From contig LT549889.1 of NCBI GenBank assembly GCA_900078775.1, positions 3,038,001-3,102,000 on the forward strand: DNA of 64,000 nt, read 5' to 3'. The stretch's first letter is position 1; the number at the start of each line of letters is the position of its first letter. The DNA comes from Mycolicibacterium aurum (lineage in GTDB: Bacteria > Actinomycetota > Actinomycetes > Mycobacteriales > Mycobacteriaceae). The translations under genes were made by a program, and so were the position numbers. Shown here piece after piece: positions 1 through 11,864 of the stretch. The notes beneath the pieces are model-generated. The model was not told the origin of the DNA. It did not search any database and worked only from the letters and a program-made list of their open reading frames with translations.

Positions 1-646
1 GGATCACCTCCACCTGGCTGGGGTGCAGCGCGACCTTCACGTCGAAGCCGACCGCGACGGCATCGTCGGTCTCCCGGCGCAGCCCGTCGAGGTTCTTGAT
101 GTCGATGTACACCGAGTCCAGCGCGAGCTTGCCGTACGCCTTGGCGGCCAGCAGTGACTGCGACCGGACATGGGTGGCGACGTCGCGGTAGGTGTCGTCG
201 GGGAATCGGTTGGCGGTGCCGCCCATGAACCCGAACAGATCCTCGGCACCCCACATGACCCCGATCGCGTTGGCGACCGCGGCGGTCTCGGTCACCTTCA
301 GCGCGCCCAGCGGCGACTCGACCAGGACGATGACCTCCAGCGGGGCCAGCGCGCTCACCTGCTCGACGGCCTCGCATTTGGGCAGCATGACCGTCGTGTA
401 CCCGGTGCGCTGCAGCGCTTCGAGGTCCAGTCGCTGGTCCTCGGTGCCGTGCTGGTTGATCCGGATGACGGTGCGCGCCGGATCCAGCGGGGTGTTGACC
501 ACGGCCTCCCGGGCCGCCGGCTTGTCACCGGCGCCGTCCTCCAGGTCGAGGATGACGACATCGGCTGCGGCGGCGGCCTTTTCGAACCGTTCCGGACGGT
601 CGGCCGGGCAGAAGATCCAGGCCGGTCCGGTGCTGGCGAGGGTCAC
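1..646 (-). CDS. CitE-like beta-hydroxyacyl-CoA lyase, C-terminus off the left edge
   Basis: HpcH/HpaI aldolase-family (CitE-like) protein; about 215 N-terminal residues lie in the window. The motifs ILDLEDG (about residue 31), VESPLG (about 108) and [11 protein letters not shown] are those of CoA-thioester lyases that bind Mg2+ and a beta-hydroxyacyl-CoA. The start is a GTG whose bases overlap the TGA of the upstream MaoC gene (GTGA), so the two are translationally coupled. It is the fifth gene of the accD1-accA1-fadE19-MaoC-citE operon and corresponds by position to M. tuberculosis Rv2498c, which from memory is a multifunctional malyl/citramalyl/HMG-CoA-type lyase and thioesterase. A role in late branched-chain acyl-CoA breakdown is inferred from context. 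The true citrate lyase beta role is unlikely because no alpha or gamma subunit genes are present. Confidence 0.9.
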   Translation of the reverse strand, partial: MTLASTGPAWIFCPADRPERFEKAAAAADVVILDLEDGAGDKPAAREAVVNTPLDPARTVIRINQHGTEDQRLDLEALQRTGYTTVMLPKCEAVEQVSALAPLEVIVLVESPLGALKVTETAAVANAIGVMWGAEDLFGFMGGTANRFPDDTYRDVATHVRSQSLLAAKAYGKLALDSVYIDIKNLDGLRRETDDAVAVGFDVKVALHPSQVEVI

Positions 647-1143
647 TGCTCCTCCTGCGGCTTCTTGCGGACCATCGTCTTTCGGGACGCGGTGGCCACG
701 ATGTCGCCGTGCTGGTTACGGCCGGTGTGGGCGAAGGTGACGATGCCCTCACCGGGGCGGCTCTTGGATTCCCGCTTGTCGATGACCTCGGACTCGGCGT
801 ACAGCGTGTCCCCGTGGAACACCGGCTTGGGGAAGGCGATGTCGGAGAATCCCAGGTTGCCGACGATGGTGCCCTGGGTCAGCTGCGCCACCGACAACCC
901 GACCAGGGTGGACAGCGTGAACATGGAGTTGACCAGGCGGGCGTTGAACGGCGGCAGCGCTTCGGCGAAGGCGGCGTCCAGGTGCAGCGCCTGGGTGTTC
1001 ATGGTGAGCGTGGTGAACAGCACGTTGTCCGCTTCGGTGATGGTGCGGCCCGGCCGGTGCTGGTAGAGCACGCCCGGTTCGAACTCCTCGAACCACAATC
1101 CGCGCTGGACCTCGATCCGCTTGTAACCTTCGACTCCGGTCAC
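643..1143 (-). CDS. MaoC-like (R)-hydratase/dehydratase
   Basis: 166-residue hot-dog-fold protein of the MaoC dehydratase family, the Rv2499c position of the leucine-catabolism operon. The segment [19 protein letters not shown] near the N-terminus resembles the substrate-binding half of MaoC enzymes, and [19 protein letters not shown] is the usual second conserved block. The canonical hydratase-2 D-x4-H pair is not clearly present, so it may be a dehydratase variant or a non-canonical hydratase. It overlaps fadE19 by 4 bases (ATGA) and citE by 4 bases, so expression is coupled. By position it would act on an enoyl-CoA formed by FadE19 or on a product of the methylcrotonyl-CoA carboxylase route; that substrate assignment is inference. 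Confidence 0.88.
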   Translation of the reverse strand: MTGVEGYKRIEVQRGLWFEEFEPGVLYQHRPGRTITEADNVLFTTLTMNTQALHLDAAFAEALPPFNARLVNSMFTLSTLVGLSVAQLTQGTIVGNLGFSDIAFPKPVFHGDTLYAESEVIDKRESKSRPGEGIVTFAHTGRNQHGDIVATASRKTMVRKKPQEEQ

Positions 1144-2300
1144 AGGCCCAACTCCCGGCCGATCAGCATCAGCTGCACTTCGGTTGTCCCTTCGCCGATT
1201 TCGAGGATCTTGGAGTCCCGGTAATGCCGGGCCACCGCGTACTCGTTCATGAAGCCGTAGCCACCGAAGATCTGGGTGGCGTCGCGGGCGTTGTCCATGG
1301 CGGCCTCGCTGGCCACCATCTTGGCCACCGAGGCGGCCTTCTTGAACGGCTTGCCGGCCAGCAGCAGGGCGGCGGCGTCGTAGTAGGCGGTGCGGGCGAC
1401 GTGCGCGCGGGCCTCCATCCGGGCGATCTTGAAGGCGATGGCCTGGTAGGTGCCGATCTTGGCGCCGAACGCCTCACGTTCCTTGGCGTACTTGACGCAT
1501 TCGTCGACGCAGCCCTGCGCGGCGCCGACCGACAGGGCGGCGATCGCGATCCGGCCCTCGTCGAGGATGCGCAGGAAGTTCGCGTAGCCACGGCCCCGTT
1601 CGCCGAGCAGGTTCTCCCGGGGCACCCGGACGTCGTCGAAACTCAGCGGGTGGGTGTCCGAGGCGTTCCAGCCGACCTTGCTGTAGGCGGGCTCGGCGGT
1701 GAACCCGGGGGTGGGCACCGGCACCAGGATCGAGGAGATCTCCTTCTTGCCGTTGCTCTCCCCGGTGACCGCGGTGACGGTGACCAGCTTGGTGATGTCG
1801 GTGCCGGAGTTGGTGATGAACTGCTTGGTGCCGTTGATCACCCAGTCCGACCCGTCCTCTTTGGCGGTGGTGCGGGTGGCGCCGGCATCGCTGCCGCCGC
1901 CGGCCTCGGTCAGGCCGAAGGCGCCCAACGCCTTACCGCTGGCCAGCAGCGGCAGCCATTCTTCCTTCTGCGCGTCGTTGCCGAACCGGTAGACCGGCAT
2001 GGCGCCCAGCGAGACACCGGCTTCCAGCGTGATGGCCACGCTCTGGTCGACCTTGCCGAGCTCTTCCAGGGCGAGGCACAACGCGAAGTAGTCGCCGCCC
2101 ATGCCGCCGTACTCCTCGGGGAAGGGCAGGCCGAACAGGCCCATATCGGCCATCCCGGATACCACTTCGTACGGGAAGCTGTGTTCCTCATCGTGTTTGG
2201 CGGCCACCGGGGCGACGACGTTCTGCGCGAAGTCGCGGACGGTCTTGGCCAGCTGGGCGTAGTCGTCGGGCAGTGACCCGGTCGAAAGGAAGTCGTTCAT
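1140..2300 (-). CDS. fadE19: Acyl-CoA dehydrogenase (isovaleryl/branched-chain type)
   Basis: 386-residue FAD-dependent acyl-CoA dehydrogenase, full length for the family. The flavin/substrate motif [17 protein letters not shown] is present, as is the C-terminal block [19 protein letters not shown]. An LDEGR motif lies near residue 244, where isovaleryl-CoA dehydrogenase-type enzymes carry their catalytic Glu (from memory of the family). The start MNDFLSTG is chosen because its ATG overlaps the accA1 stop (ATGA); longer in-frame reading upstream runs into accA1. Electrons should go to ETF. Being coupled to accA1/accD1 argues for oxidation of isovaleryl-CoA (or 2-methylbutyryl-CoA) to the enoyl-CoA carboxylated by the neighbouring enzyme. 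Confidence 0.93.
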   Translation of the reverse strand: MNDFLSTGSLPDDYAQLAKTVRDFAQNVVAPVAAKHDEEHSFPYEVVSGMADMGLFGLPFPEEYGGMGGDYFALCLALEELGKVDQSVAITLEAGVSLGAMPVYRFGNDAQKEEWLPLLASGKALGAFGLTEAGGGSDAGATRTTAKEDGSDWVINGTKQFITNSGTDITKLVTVTAVTGESNGKKEISSILVPVPTPGFTAEPAYSKVGWNASDTHPLSFDDVRVPRENLLGERGRGYANFLRILDEGRIAIAALSVGAAQGCVDECVKYAKEREAFGAKIGTYQAIAFKIARMEARAHVARTAYYDAAALLLAGKPFKKAASVAKMVASEAAMDNARDATQIFGGYGFMNEYAVARHYRDSKILEIGEGTTEVQLMLIGRELGL

Positions 2301-4288
2301 GACTCGGTCTCCTTGGTAGCAGCGATGATTCGGGCCAGCGGCTGGCCCACTTTGACCTGGTCGCCGACGGCGACGAGAAGTTCGACCACGCCGTCGACCG
2401 GCGCGGACAGTGCGTGTTCCATCTTCATGGCCTCGACGGTGACGACGACGGCGCCCGAGCTCACCTCGGCGCCGTCCTCGACACCGACGGCGACGACGGC
2501 GCCGGGCATCGGGCTGAGCAGCTCGGCGTCCCCGGCGTGTTCGTCGTCGGGACGCACCGGCGCCTCGCGCACCTCGTGCACCGCGAGGGCGCGTTCCGGG
2601 CCGGCCAGCCAGACGTGGCTGCCCTCGGCCGCGACGACGTACTCGGCGCGCAGACCGTCGACGGTCAGGGTCAGGATGCGGCCCTGATGCGACGCGCTGA
2701 TCCGGTAGCTCGCACCGTGTTCCACCTCGGCCACCGCATCGGTGGGGGTGCCGGTCAGCCGCACATGGTCGGTCCGCTCCCCCGCGCCCAGGCGCAGCAC
2801 CGTCGGGGCATGCGCACCGGTGCGCCACCCGGTGGGCACCGACCAGAGGCTGCCGTCGGCATGCGCCCAGGTGTCGAGCCAGCGGTATGCCGCGGCGGCG
2901 ATCAGCTCCTGGTCGGTGGCCGCCGGTGCGGCGTAATCGGGTGTGCGCCGGTCCAGCAGGCCGGTGTCCAGCCGGCCGGCGGCCACATCGGGATCGGCGA
3001 GCAGGAAGCGCAGGAAGTCGATGTTGGTGGTGACGCCGAGCACCGCGGTCTGCGCCAACGCCCGGTCCAGACCCTGCAGCGCCGCATCGCGGTCGGCGCC
3101 GTGCACGATCACCTTGGCCAGCATCGGGTCGTAATCGCTGCCCACCACGGTGCCCGGGTAGATCCCGGAATCATTGCGCGCGTCTTCGCTTTCGACGACA
3201 TCGAGCACGGTGCCGCCGGTGGGCAGGAAGCCGTTGCCCGGGTCCTCGGAGTACACGCGGGCCTCGATGGCGTGCCCGGCCAGGGTGATGTCGTCCTGGG
3301 CGATGCCCAGGTGTGCACCCGCGGCGATCCGGATCTGCTGTTCGACCAGGTCCACCCCGGTGACCATCTCGGTGACCGGGTGCTCGACCTGCAGCCGGGT
3401 GTTCATCTCCATGAAGAAGAACTCGTCGGGCGCATCGGCGGAGACGATGAATTCCACGGTCCCGGCGCCGGTGTAGTCGACGCTGCGCGCGGTGTTGCAG
3501 GCCGCCTCGCCGATGCGGGCCCGGGTCGCGGCATCGAGCAGCGGTGAGGGTGCCTCCTCGATGACCTTCTGATGCCGGCGCTGCAGGCTACATTCGCGTT
3601 CGCCGAGATGGATGACGTTGCCGTGCGTGTCGGCGAGCACCTGCACCTCGATGTGGCGGGGCCGCAACACGAATCGCTCCAGGAACAGGGTGTCGTCACC
3701 GAACGCGGAGGCCGCCTCGCGGCGCGCCGAGACGAGCGCGGCCGGCAGTTCGGCGGCTTCGTGCACCACCCGCATGCCCTTGCCGCCGCCACCGGCGGAC
3801 GGCTTGACCAGCACCGGGAACCCGACCTCGGGGGCGCCGGCGATCAGGTCCTCGTCGGTGAGGCCGGGCCGCGAAATGCCGGGTACCACCGGCACATCGA
3901 ACTCCGACACCGCGGCCTTGGCGGCGATCTTGTCGCCCATGGTCTTGATCGCGGTTTCCGGCGGGCCGATAAAGACGATGCCCGCGGCATCCAGGGCCGA
4001 CGCGAATTCGGCGTTCTCGGCCAGGAACCCGTAGCCCGGGTGTACCGCCTGGGCGCCGGTGCGTTGCGCCGCGGACACGATCGCGGCGATGTCGAGGTAG
4101 CTCTGCCGGGCGGCGGCCGGGCCGATGCGGACCGCGGTGTCGGCCTCGGCGACGTGGCGGGCGCCGGCGTCGGCGTCGCTGTACACCGCGACCGAGCGGA
4201 TGCCCATGGCGCGCAGGGTGCGGATGACACGGACCGCGATCTCGCCGCGGTTGGCCACCAGAACGGTGTGGAAACTACCTGAAGTCAT
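2297..4288 (-). CDS. accA1: Biotin-dependent acyl-CoA carboxylase alpha chain (methylcrotonyl-CoA carboxylase)
   Basis: 663-residue fusion of biotin carboxylase (about 1-450, opening with [16 protein letters not shown] and including the ATP-grasp glycine-rich [13 protein letters not shown]) and a C-terminal biotin carrier domain with EAMKMEH, whose Lys at about 621 is biotinylated. It uses ATP and bicarbonate to carboxylate biotin, which the AccD1 partner transfers to the substrate. The start MTSGSFHT, 6 bases after the accD1 stop, fits the family N-terminus better than the longer reading. The M. tuberculosis AccA1-AccD1 complex is known to be a 3-methylcrotonyl-CoA carboxylase of leucine breakdown, and the neighbours here (fadE19, MaoC, citE) agree. 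Confidence 0.95.
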   Translation of the reverse strand: MTSGSFHTVLVANRGEIAVRVIRTLRAMGIRSVAVYSDADAGARHVAEADTAVRIGPAAARQSYLDIAAIVSAAQRTGAQAVHPGYGFLAENAEFASALDAAGIVFIGPPETAIKTMGDKIAAKAAVSEFDVPVVPGISRPGLTDEDLIAGAPEVGFPVLVKPSAGGGGKGMRVVHEAAELPAALVSARREAASAFGDDTLFLERFVLRPRHIEVQVLADTHGNVIHLGERECSLQRRHQKVIEEAPSPLLDAATRARIGEAACNTARSVDYTGAGTVEFIVSADAPDEFFFMEMNTRLQVEHPVTEMVTGVDLVEQQIRIAAGAHLGIAQDDITLAGHAIEARVYSEDPGNGFLPTGGTVLDVVESEDARNDSGIYPGTVVGSDYDPMLAKVIVHGADRDAALQGLDRALAQTAVLGVTTNIDFLRFLLADPDVAAGRLDTGLLDRRTPDYAAPAATDQELIAAAAYRWLDTWAHADGSLWSVPTGWRTGAHAPTVLRLGAGERTDHVRLTGTPTDAVAEVEHGASYRISASHQGRILTLTVDGLRAEYVVAAEGSHVWLAGPERALAVHEVREAPVRPDDEHAGDAELLSPMPGAVVAVGVEDGAEVSSGAVVVTVEAMKMEHALSAPVDGVVELLVAVGDQVKVGQPLARIIAATKETES

Positions 4289-4293
4289 CTCGC

Positions 4294-5896
<1,603 letters not shown>

Positions 5897-5925
5897 TGAA
5901 ATGTCTATGCCGAAACGGAGCCAGG

Positions 5926-6513
5926 ATGACCGAGACTCCGCGCAGCAAGGCCAAATCCGATCGCCGGACCCAACTGATCGGCGCGGCCGAGCGGCTGGTC
6001 GCCGAGCACGGCTACCTGGCCGTCCGCCTGGAGGACATCGGCGCGGCGGCAGGCGTCAGCGGCCCCGCGATCTACCGGCACTTCCCCAATAAGGAAGCCC
6101 TGCTCGTCGAGCTACTGGTCGGCATCAGCACCCGACTGCTGGCCGGCGCCCGCGAGGTGGTCGCCGCCGCCCCGGACGCGGCGGCCGCCCTCGACGGGCT
6201 GATCGACTTCCATCTCGACTTCGCGCTGGGTGAATCGAACCTGATCCGCATCCAGGACCGTGACCTCGGGCACCTGCCGCCGGCGGCCAAGCGCCAGGTC
6301 CGCAAGTCGCAGCGGCAATACGTCGAGATCTGGGTCGACGTCCTGCGCAAGATCGACCCCCGCCTCGACGAGGCCGACGCCCGACTCAAGGCGCACGCCG
6401 CCTTCGGCCTGCTCAACTCCACCCCGCACAGCGTCAAAATGCCCAGCACAGACCACGCTTCACGCACCATCCTGCGGGCGATGACGGTGGCCGCGCTGGC
6501 CGCCGCGCACTGA
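5926..6513 (+). CDS. TetR-family regulator of the leucine catabolic operon
   Basis: 195-residue TetR repressor (Rv2506 position). The N-terminal helix-turn-helix spans about residues 14-60: AAERLVAEHGYLAVRLEDIG, then AAAGVSGPAIYRHFPNKEAL. The C-terminal ligand domain has the TetR_C_33-like look of acyl-CoA-responsive mycobacterial repressors. An ATG preceded by GGAG at about 8 bases fixes the start. It is divergent from accD1 across a 41-base palindromic operator, so it most likely represses both itself and the accD1 operon and is released by a branched-chain acyl-CoA. The ligand is inferred. Confidence 0.9.
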   Translation: MTETPRSKAKSDRRTQLIGAAERLVAEHGYLAVRLEDIGAAAGVSGPAIYRHFPNKEALLVELLVGISTRLLAGAREVVAAAPDAAAALDGLIDFHLDFALGESNLIRIQDRDLGHLPPAAKRQVRKSQRQYVEIWVDVLRKIDPRLDEADARLKAHAAFGLLNSTPHSVKMPSTDHASRTILRAMTVAALAAAH

Positions 6514-6592
6514 GGCGCCCGCCGGCGACCCGGACGGTGACTACCCACCACGCACAGATCGCGCGGGTACCGTGTGTGCTCATGAGGTGGGC

Positions 6593-7351
6593 ATGACCGA
6601 ATCGCCACGTAGGGACGAACCGACGCAGCGAATCGACGGCGGCGGATACGGGTACACCGATCCGGCCTATGCGGGTCAGAACCCGTACGGTCCACGACCC
6701 ACCGAACCGATTCCGGCCTACCCGGCCTACGGGTACGACCCGACCGGCCAGTACCAGACCGGGCAGTACGGCGCCCCCTACGGTTCACCCCCGCCGGCGC
6801 CCGCCCCACCGGAGCCGCCGGGCACGCCGCGCTGGCTGTGGATCGTCGCCGGTGTCGCGGTCGTCACCGTCGTCGGCCTGGTCATCGCGCTGGTCATCGT
6901 CAACAGCTCCCAACAGCAGACGGTCGTCGCACCGGTGCCGACCCTCTCGGAGCGGCCGTCCGAGCCCACCGTGCCGACCCCGCCGCCGACCACCACGCGC
7001 CGCCCGACCACCACGACCACCCCGCGCCCGGTGGTCCCGCCGACCACCACCGGCTCGGCACCGAGCACCTCGGCCACCCCGGGCGTCACCGAGCCGGTGA
7101 CCTACAACGTCACCGGCGAGGGCCGGGCCATCAACGTCACCTACGTCGACGACGGTGGCATCCTGCAGACCGAGTTCAACGTGCTGCTGCCGTGGAGCAA
7201 GACGGTGGCGCTGGCGCAGCCGGCCAAGCAGTCGGCCAGTGTGAGCATCATCAACGTCGGTCGTCAGGTCAGCTGCTCGATCACCATCGCCGGCGCCAAG
7301 GTGCGCGAGCGGACCGGCTCGGGCCTGACCATCTGCAGCCCGATCGGCTAA
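6593..7351 (+). CDS. Proline-rich single-pass membrane protein with MmpS-like C-terminal domain
   Basis: 252 residues: a Pro/Tyr/Gly-rich cytoplasmic N-terminus (about 1-75), one transmembrane helix (WLWIVAGVAVVTVVGLVIAL, about 82-101), a Pro/Thr-rich linker of about 60 residues likely to span the periplasm, and a C-terminal domain of about 85 residues with two Cys (VSCSITI and LTICSPIG) resembling the MmpS fold. It matches the Rv2507 position. The ATG at 6593 with AGGTGG just upstream is preferred; a GTG 7 codons earlier is an alternative. It may act as a cell-envelope scaffold or sensor; no function is established. Confidence 0.8.
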   Translation: MTESPRRDEPTQRIDGGGYGYTDPAYAGQNPYGPRPTEPIPAYPAYGYDPTGQYQTGQYGAPYGSPPPAPAPPEPPGTPRWLWIVAGVAVVTVVGLVIALVIVNSSQQQTVVAPVPTLSERPSEPTVPTPPPTTTRRPTTTTTPRPVVPPTTTGSAPSTSATPGVTEPVTYNVTGEGRAINVTYVDDGGILQTEFNVLLPWSKTVALAQPAKQSASVSIINVGRQVSCSITIAGAKVRERTGSGLTICSPIG

Positions 7352-8649
7352 ACCGTGACGGTGCGCGGGGTGCGGACCCCCAGCATCAGCACCAGGCCGA
7401 TCCCCAGCACCACGCACAGCCCGCCCATCCCGGCGCGGTCGGTGCCGAAGGCGTCGATGAAGATGAAGAACAGCCACGGCGCCAACGGCGCGGCGGCCCG
7501 CCCGGTCGTGGTGTAGAGCCCGAACGCCACCCCCTCCTTGCCCTCGGTGGACATCCGCAGCATCTGGGTGCGCGCCGCGGACAGCGTCGGGCCGATGAAC
7601 AGGCACAGCAGCAGCCCGCAGATCCAGAACGCCAACTGGCCGGACAGCGTCATCAGGGTCAGGCCCACGGCGATCATCAACGTCAGTGCGGTGACGATCA
7701 CCGGTTTGGCGCCGAACCGGTCGTCCAGCACACCGCCGGCCACCGCCCCGACCGCGGCGACCACACAGGCGCACACCCCGAACAGCAGCACGCTGGCCGG
7801 GGAGATGCCGTACACGTTGACCCCGAGCACCGCCCCGAAGGTGAAGACGCCGGTCAGCCCGTCCCGGAAGATGGCGCTGGCTACCAGGTAGTAGACGACG
7901 TTGCGGTCGCGGTGCCATTCCCGGCGCACCTCGGACCACAGCACCCGGTAGGAGGCGAAGAACCCGATCGGGCGGTAGCTCGGGTCGACCGGCGGTGACG
8001 GCGCCTTGAACAGCAGCGGCAGCGCGAACGCCGCGAACCACACCGCGGTCAGCAGCATCGCCGCGCGGACGTTCTGCCCGTCGTCGGTGGGCAACCCGAG
8101 CAGGCCACCCTCCCCGGAGATGAAAGCCACGTAGACCAGCAGCAGCAGCCCGACGGTTCCGGCGTAGCCGACCGCCAGGCCCGTCCCGGACACCCGGCCG
8201 GAATTCTGCGGCGTCGTCAGCTGGCCGAGCATGGCGTTGTAGGGCACGGTGGCCAGGTCGTTGCACGCCGCGGTGAACGCCAACAGTGCCAGCCCGGCGA
8301 ACAGATAGTGATAGTCCGCCCGGATCAGGCTCATCGACGCCGCGAGCAGCACCACCACGCCGGTCAGCAGCACCAGCGCACGGCGCCGCCGGTGCGGCGC
8401 GTTCACCCAGACACCGGTGGCCGGGGCCAGCAGCGCGACGATGAGGCCGGCGACGGTCAGGGCCCGGCCCAGCCAGCTGGCCGGGGTGGTCTCCCCCGGC
8501 AGGCCCTCGCCGACCGCACTGGTCAGATAGACGGAAAAGACGAACGTCACGACGATCGCGTTGAGTCCGGTGGCGCCGCAGTCGTACAGCACCCACGACC
8601 GGACCTGGGACCGCCGGGCCTTCTCGGGCGCCGACCCGGGGCTGCTCAT
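7348..8649 (-). CDS. Atg22/UMF1-like MFS permease
   Basis: 433-residue polytopic membrane protein with about 12 hydrophobic helices. The opening RSWVLYDCGATGLNAIVVTF is diagnostic of the UMF1 branch of the major facilitator superfamily (related to the yeast vacuolar amino-acid effluxer Atg22). It corresponds to Rv2508c. MSSPGSAP is chosen as start because a longer reading would run into the divergent cmrA gene. It ends tail-to-tail with the proline-rich membrane protein, the stops overlapping by 4 bases. Substrate is unknown; small-molecule export (amino acids, sugars) is typical of the family. Confidence 0.85.
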   Translation of the reverse strand: MSSPGSAPEKARRSQVRSWVLYDCGATGLNAIVVTFVFSVYLTSAVGEGLPGETTPASWLGRALTVAGLIVALLAPATGVWVNAPHRRRRALVLLTGVVVLLAASMSLIRADYHYLFAGLALLAFTAACNDLATVPYNAMLGQLTTPQNSGRVSGTGLAVGYAGTVGLLLLVYVAFISGEGGLLGLPTDDGQNVRAAMLLTAVWFAAFALPLLFKAPSPPVDPSYRPIGFFASYRVLWSEVRREWHRDRNVVYYLVASAIFRDGLTGVFTFGAVLGVNVYGISPASVLLFGVCACVVAAVGAVAGGVLDDRFGAKPVIVTALTLMIAVGLTLMTLSGQLAFWICGLLLCLFIGPTLSAARTQMLRMSTEGKEGVAFGLYTTTGRAAAPLAPWLFFIFIDAFGTDRAGMGGLCVVLGIGLVLMLGVRTPRTVTV

Positions 8650-8683
8650 GGCCGTCACCTTATAAGTCCTTACGATTTCTCCC

Positions 8684-9490
8684 ATGCCCGTACCCGCGCC
8701 TCATCCCGATGCCCGCGCCGTCGTCACCGGTGCCTCCCAAGGAATCGGTGAGGCCCTCGCCCGAGATCTGGCCTCCCGCGGCCACCACCTGATCATCACC
8801 GCGCGTCGCGGGGAGGTGCTGACCGGACTCGCCGAGCGGATCACCGCGGAGCACGGTGTCACCGTCGAGTTGCGCGCGGTGGACCTGGCCGACCCAGCCG
8901 CCCGCGACGTGCTGTGCGAGGAACTCGCGAGCCGCAACATCTCCATCCTGTGCGCCAACGCCGGCACCGCCACCTTCGGCCCGCTGGCCAAGCTGGACCC
9001 GGCCGGCGAGAAGGCCCAGGTGCAGCTCAACGCCATCGCGGTGCACGATCTCTGCCTGGCGGTGCTGCCCGGCATGCTGGAGCGCCGCGCCGGCGGCATC
9101 CTGATCTCCGGATCGGCCGCGGGCAACTCCCCGATCCCGAACAACGCCACCTACGCGGCGACCAAGGCGTTCGCGAACACCTTCAGCGAGTCGCTGCGCG
9201 GCGAGGTCAAGAAGGACGGCATCCACGTGACGCTGCTGGCGCCCGGGCCGGTGCGCACCGAGCTGCCCGACCCGTCCGAGCAGTCCCTGGTGGAGCGGCT
9301 GATCCCGGATTTCCTGTGGATCGACACCGAGTACACCGCCAAGCTGTCGCTGGACGGCCTGGAGCAGAACAAGATGCGCATCGTGCCGGGCCTGACCTCG
9401 AAGGCGATGTCGGTGGCCAGCGGGTACGCCCCGCGCGCCATCGTCACCCCGATCGTCGGCGCGGTCTACAAGAAGCTCGGCGGCGAATAG
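8684..9490 (+). CDS. cmrA: Mycolate reductase CmrA (short-chain dehydrogenase)
   Basis: 268-residue classical SDR: nucleotide motif TGASQGIG (15-22), NAG at 92-94, catalytic Ser near 144 and YAATK (Tyr157, Lys161). It is the Rv2509 ortholog by sequence and position. Rv2509 and its relatives reduce the 3-oxo group of the freshly condensed mycolate (trehalose mono-beta-ketomycolate), the last step of mycolic acid synthesis. An NADPH-type Arg pair (TARRG) follows the second beta-strand. Its presence is strong evidence for a mycolate-making actinobacterium. The upstream region is only 34 bases, shared with the divergent transporter. Confidence 0.92.
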   Translation: MPVPAPHPDARAVVTGASQGIGEALARDLASRGHHLIITARRGEVLTGLAERITAEHGVTVELRAVDLADPAARDVLCEELASRNISILCANAGTATFGPLAKLDPAGEKAQVQLNAIAVHDLCLAVLPGMLERRAGGILISGSAAGNSPIPNNATYAATKAFANTFSESLRGEVKKDGIHVTLLAPGPVRTELPDPSEQSLVERLIPDFLWIDTEYTAKLSLDGLEQNKMRIVPGLTSKAMSVASGYAPRAIVTPIVGAVYKKLGGE

Positions 9491-9498
9491 GTCTCGCC

Positions 9499-11109
9499 TC
9501 AGCGGCGGCGGCGCTTGCCGGTGCCGAAGATGCTGCGGGTGATCTCGCGGCCGATCACGGTGCCCGCCGAGCGCATCGCACTCTTGAACGCCGGGCTGGC
9601 GACCATCTTGTCCAGCATGCTCGGCTCGGCGATGTCGCGGGCCTTGATCGTGCCGCCGGCCTCCGCGGAGCCCACCGGGGTGGTGGGCAGCGGCGGCGGC
9701 AGATCCGGTGACGACGACGTCGGCGCCGGGGCCGGCGCGGGCTCCGGCGGGGCCAGCCGGGCGTTGAGCAGTTCGTAGGCCGATTCGCGGTCGATGGTCT
9801 GCCCGTAGGTGGCCTGCAGCGGGCTGGCCGCGGCGGCGGCCTTGATCGCGTCCGTTCCGATGGTGTCCATCAACGACCGCGGCGCCCGCATCCGGGTCCA
9901 GGCCACCGGGGTCGGCGCGCCCTTCTCGGACAGCACGGTGACGATGGCCTCGCCGATCCCGAGCGAGGTCAGCGACTTCTCCAGGTCGTAGATGTCGGTC
10001 TTGGGGTAGGTGCGCACCGTCTTGCGCAGCGCCTTCTGGTCGTCCGGGGTGAACGCGCGCAGCGCGTGCTGGACCCGGGCGCCCAGCTGACTGAGCACAT
10101 CGTTGGGCACGTCGGTGGGCAGCTGGGTGCAGAAGAAGACGCCGACGCCCTTGGAGCGGATCAGCTTGACGGTCTGCTCGACCTGCTCCAGGAACGCCTT
10201 GGAGGCGTCGTTGAACAGCAGGTGCGCCTCGTCGAAGAAGAACACCAGCTTCGGCTTGTCCAGGTCGCCCTCCTCGGGCAGCGTGCTGAACAGATCGGCC
10301 AGCACCCACATCAGGAAGGTGGAGAACATCACCGGGCGCGCGGCCTGGGCGCCCAGTTCCAACAGGGTGATGACGCCGCGGCCCTGTGGGTCCAGCCGGA
10401 TCAGGTCCTTGGGTTCGAGCTCGGGCTCGCCGAAGAAGGTGTCCCCGCCGTCGGCCTCCAGGTTGATCAGGGCCCGCAGGATGACCCCGGCCGTCGTCGG
10501 CGACACCGCGCCGAGGGCCTTCAGCTCGGGCTTGCCCTCATCGCTGGTGAGGTACTGGATGACCGCGCGCAGATCCTTGAGATCGAGCAGCGAGAGGCCC
10601 TTCTGGTCGGCGAAGTGGAAGATGAGCCCCAGGGTGGATTCCTGGGTGGCGTTGAGGCCCAATACTTTCGACAGCAGGATCGGCCCGAAGCTGGTGATGG
10701 TGGCGCGCACCGGCACACCTATCCCCTCGGTGCCCAGCGACAGGAACTCCACCGGGTAGGCGGCGCCCTCCCACGCATCGCCGGTGTCGGTGGCACGCTC
10801 GGCGGTGCGCTGGCTGTTCTCCCCCGGCCGGGACAGCCCGGACAGGTCACCCTTGACGTCGGCCATCAGCACCGGCACCCCGGCGGCCGACAGCTGCTCG
10901 GCCATCACCTGAAGCGACTTGGTCTTGCCGGTGCCCGTCGCACCGGCGATGAGGCCGTGCCGGTTGACCATGGCCAACGGAATTCGGACCTGTGCGCCCG
11001 GGTCGACCACCCCGTCGACGACGACGGTTCCCAGCTCCAGAGCCTGGCCTTCAACGGCGTAACCTGCGGCGATCTGCTGCGCCGGGGTCGCGGTCGATTC
11101 TGCGGTCAT
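9499..11109 (-). CDS. HerA-like DUF853 P-loop ATPase
   Basis: 536-residue ATPase of the DUF853/HerA-FtsK superfamily (Rv2510c). Walker A is GATGTGKT (56-63) and Walker B is LVFFFDEAHLLF near residue 295; FFCTQLPTDVP is a likely sensor/arginine-finger region. The C-terminus has a Pro/Ala-rich linker (about 460-490) and a basic end, GTGKRRRR. Related proteins are annotated as putative DNA helicases or nucleases; no role has been shown for this mycobacterial version. It is conserved beside orn in mycobacteria, which hints at a nucleic-acid function, but that is only context. Confidence 0.88.
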   Translation of the reverse strand: MTAESTATPAQQIAAGYAVEGQALELGTVVVDGVVDPGAQVRIPLAMVNRHGLIAGATGTGKTKSLQVMAEQLSAAGVPVLMADVKGDLSGLSRPGENSQRTAERATDTGDAWEGAAYPVEFLSLGTEGIGVPVRATITSFGPILLSKVLGLNATQESTLGLIFHFADQKGLSLLDLKDLRAVIQYLTSDEGKPELKALGAVSPTTAGVILRALINLEADGGDTFFGEPELEPKDLIRLDPQGRGVITLLELGAQAARPVMFSTFLMWVLADLFSTLPEEGDLDKPKLVFFFDEAHLLFNDASKAFLEQVEQTVKLIRSKGVGVFFCTQLPTDVPNDVLSQLGARVQHALRAFTPDDQKALRKTVRTYPKTDIYDLEKSLTSLGIGEAIVTVLSEKGAPTPVAWTRMRAPRSLMDTIGTDAIKAAAAASPLQATYGQTIDRESAYELLNARLAPPEPAPAPAPTSSSPDLPPPLPTTPVGSAEAGGTIKARDIAEPSMLDKMVASPAFKSAMRSAGTVIGREITRSIFGTGKRRRR

Positions 11110-11189
11110 GGGCCAGACATTACTGAATACGCAACATCGGGACAGGTGCAGGCAGCGATTCGGCGACGGTGGGAATACTGTGGATCTCC

Positions 11190-11819
11190 GTGCGTGAAGA
11201 ACTCGTGTGGATCGACTGTGAGATGACCGGCCTTGATCTGAAGTCCGACAAGCTCATCGAGATTGCGGCATTGGTCACCGATGCCGACCTCAATGTGCTG
11301 GGCGAAGGAATCGACGTGGTGATCCACGCCGAGCGGGATGACCTGTCCGGCATGGTCGAGGTGGTGGCCAAGATGCATTCCAAGTCCGGGCTGGACAAGG
11401 AGGTGCTGGCCTCCTCGATCGATCTCGCGACCGCCGAGACGATGGTGCTGGACTACATCCGCAGCCATGTGAAACAGCCGAAAACCGCTCCGCTGTGCGG
11501 CAATTCGATCGCCACCGACCGTGGCTTCATCGCCCGCGACATGCCGACCCTGGACGACTTCCTGCACTACCGGATGATCGATGTGAGCTCCATCAAGGAG
11601 CTGTGCCGGCGCTGGTACCCGCGGATCTACTTCGGCCAGCCGGAGAAGGGCCTCGCCCACCGCGCCCTGGCCGACATCCACGAGTCGATCCAGGAACTGC
11701 GCTACTACCGGCGGACCGCGTTCGTCGCCGATCCGGGCCCTTCGACCAGCGAGATCGCCGCCGTGGCCGCCGAGCTCGGGCCGGCCGCCACCGCGTCCAG
11801 GGATGCCGATTCGGTTTAA
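11190..11819 (+). CDS. orn: Oligoribonuclease
   Basis: 209-residue DEDDh 3'-5' exoribonuclease that degrades 2- to 5-mer RNA (and pGpG from c-di-GMP) to mononucleotides. Metal ligands are visible: Asp9 and Glu11 in WIDCEMTG, Asp in SIATDRGFI, and His/Asp in HRALADIH. The block [20 protein letters not shown] is almost invariant in Orn. The GTG start giving [12 protein letters not shown] aligns with M. tuberculosis Orn ([12 protein letters not shown]); an upstream GTG adds 7 unlikely residues. It is followed by tRNA-His. Confidence 0.96.
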   Translation: MREELVWIDCEMTGLDLKSDKLIEIAALVTDADLNVLGEGIDVVIHAERDDLSGMVEVVAKMHSKSGLDKEVLASSIDLATAETMVLDYIRSHVKQPKTAPLCGNSIATDRGFIARDMPTLDDFLHYRMIDVSSIKELCRRWYPRIYFGQPEKGLAHRALADIHESIQELRYYRRTAFVADPGPSTSEIAAVAAELGPAATASRDADSV

Positions 11820-11864
11820 CGGCGTCGACCGGTTAAGATCGTCAACGCCGCTCAGGCGGCAATG

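Noticed and set aside
6785..8596. A 603-codon minus-strand frame across the proline-rich protein and the permease
   Set aside because: It overlaps two supported genes in wrong frames and encodes Arg/Gly/Ala-rich sequence with no motif.
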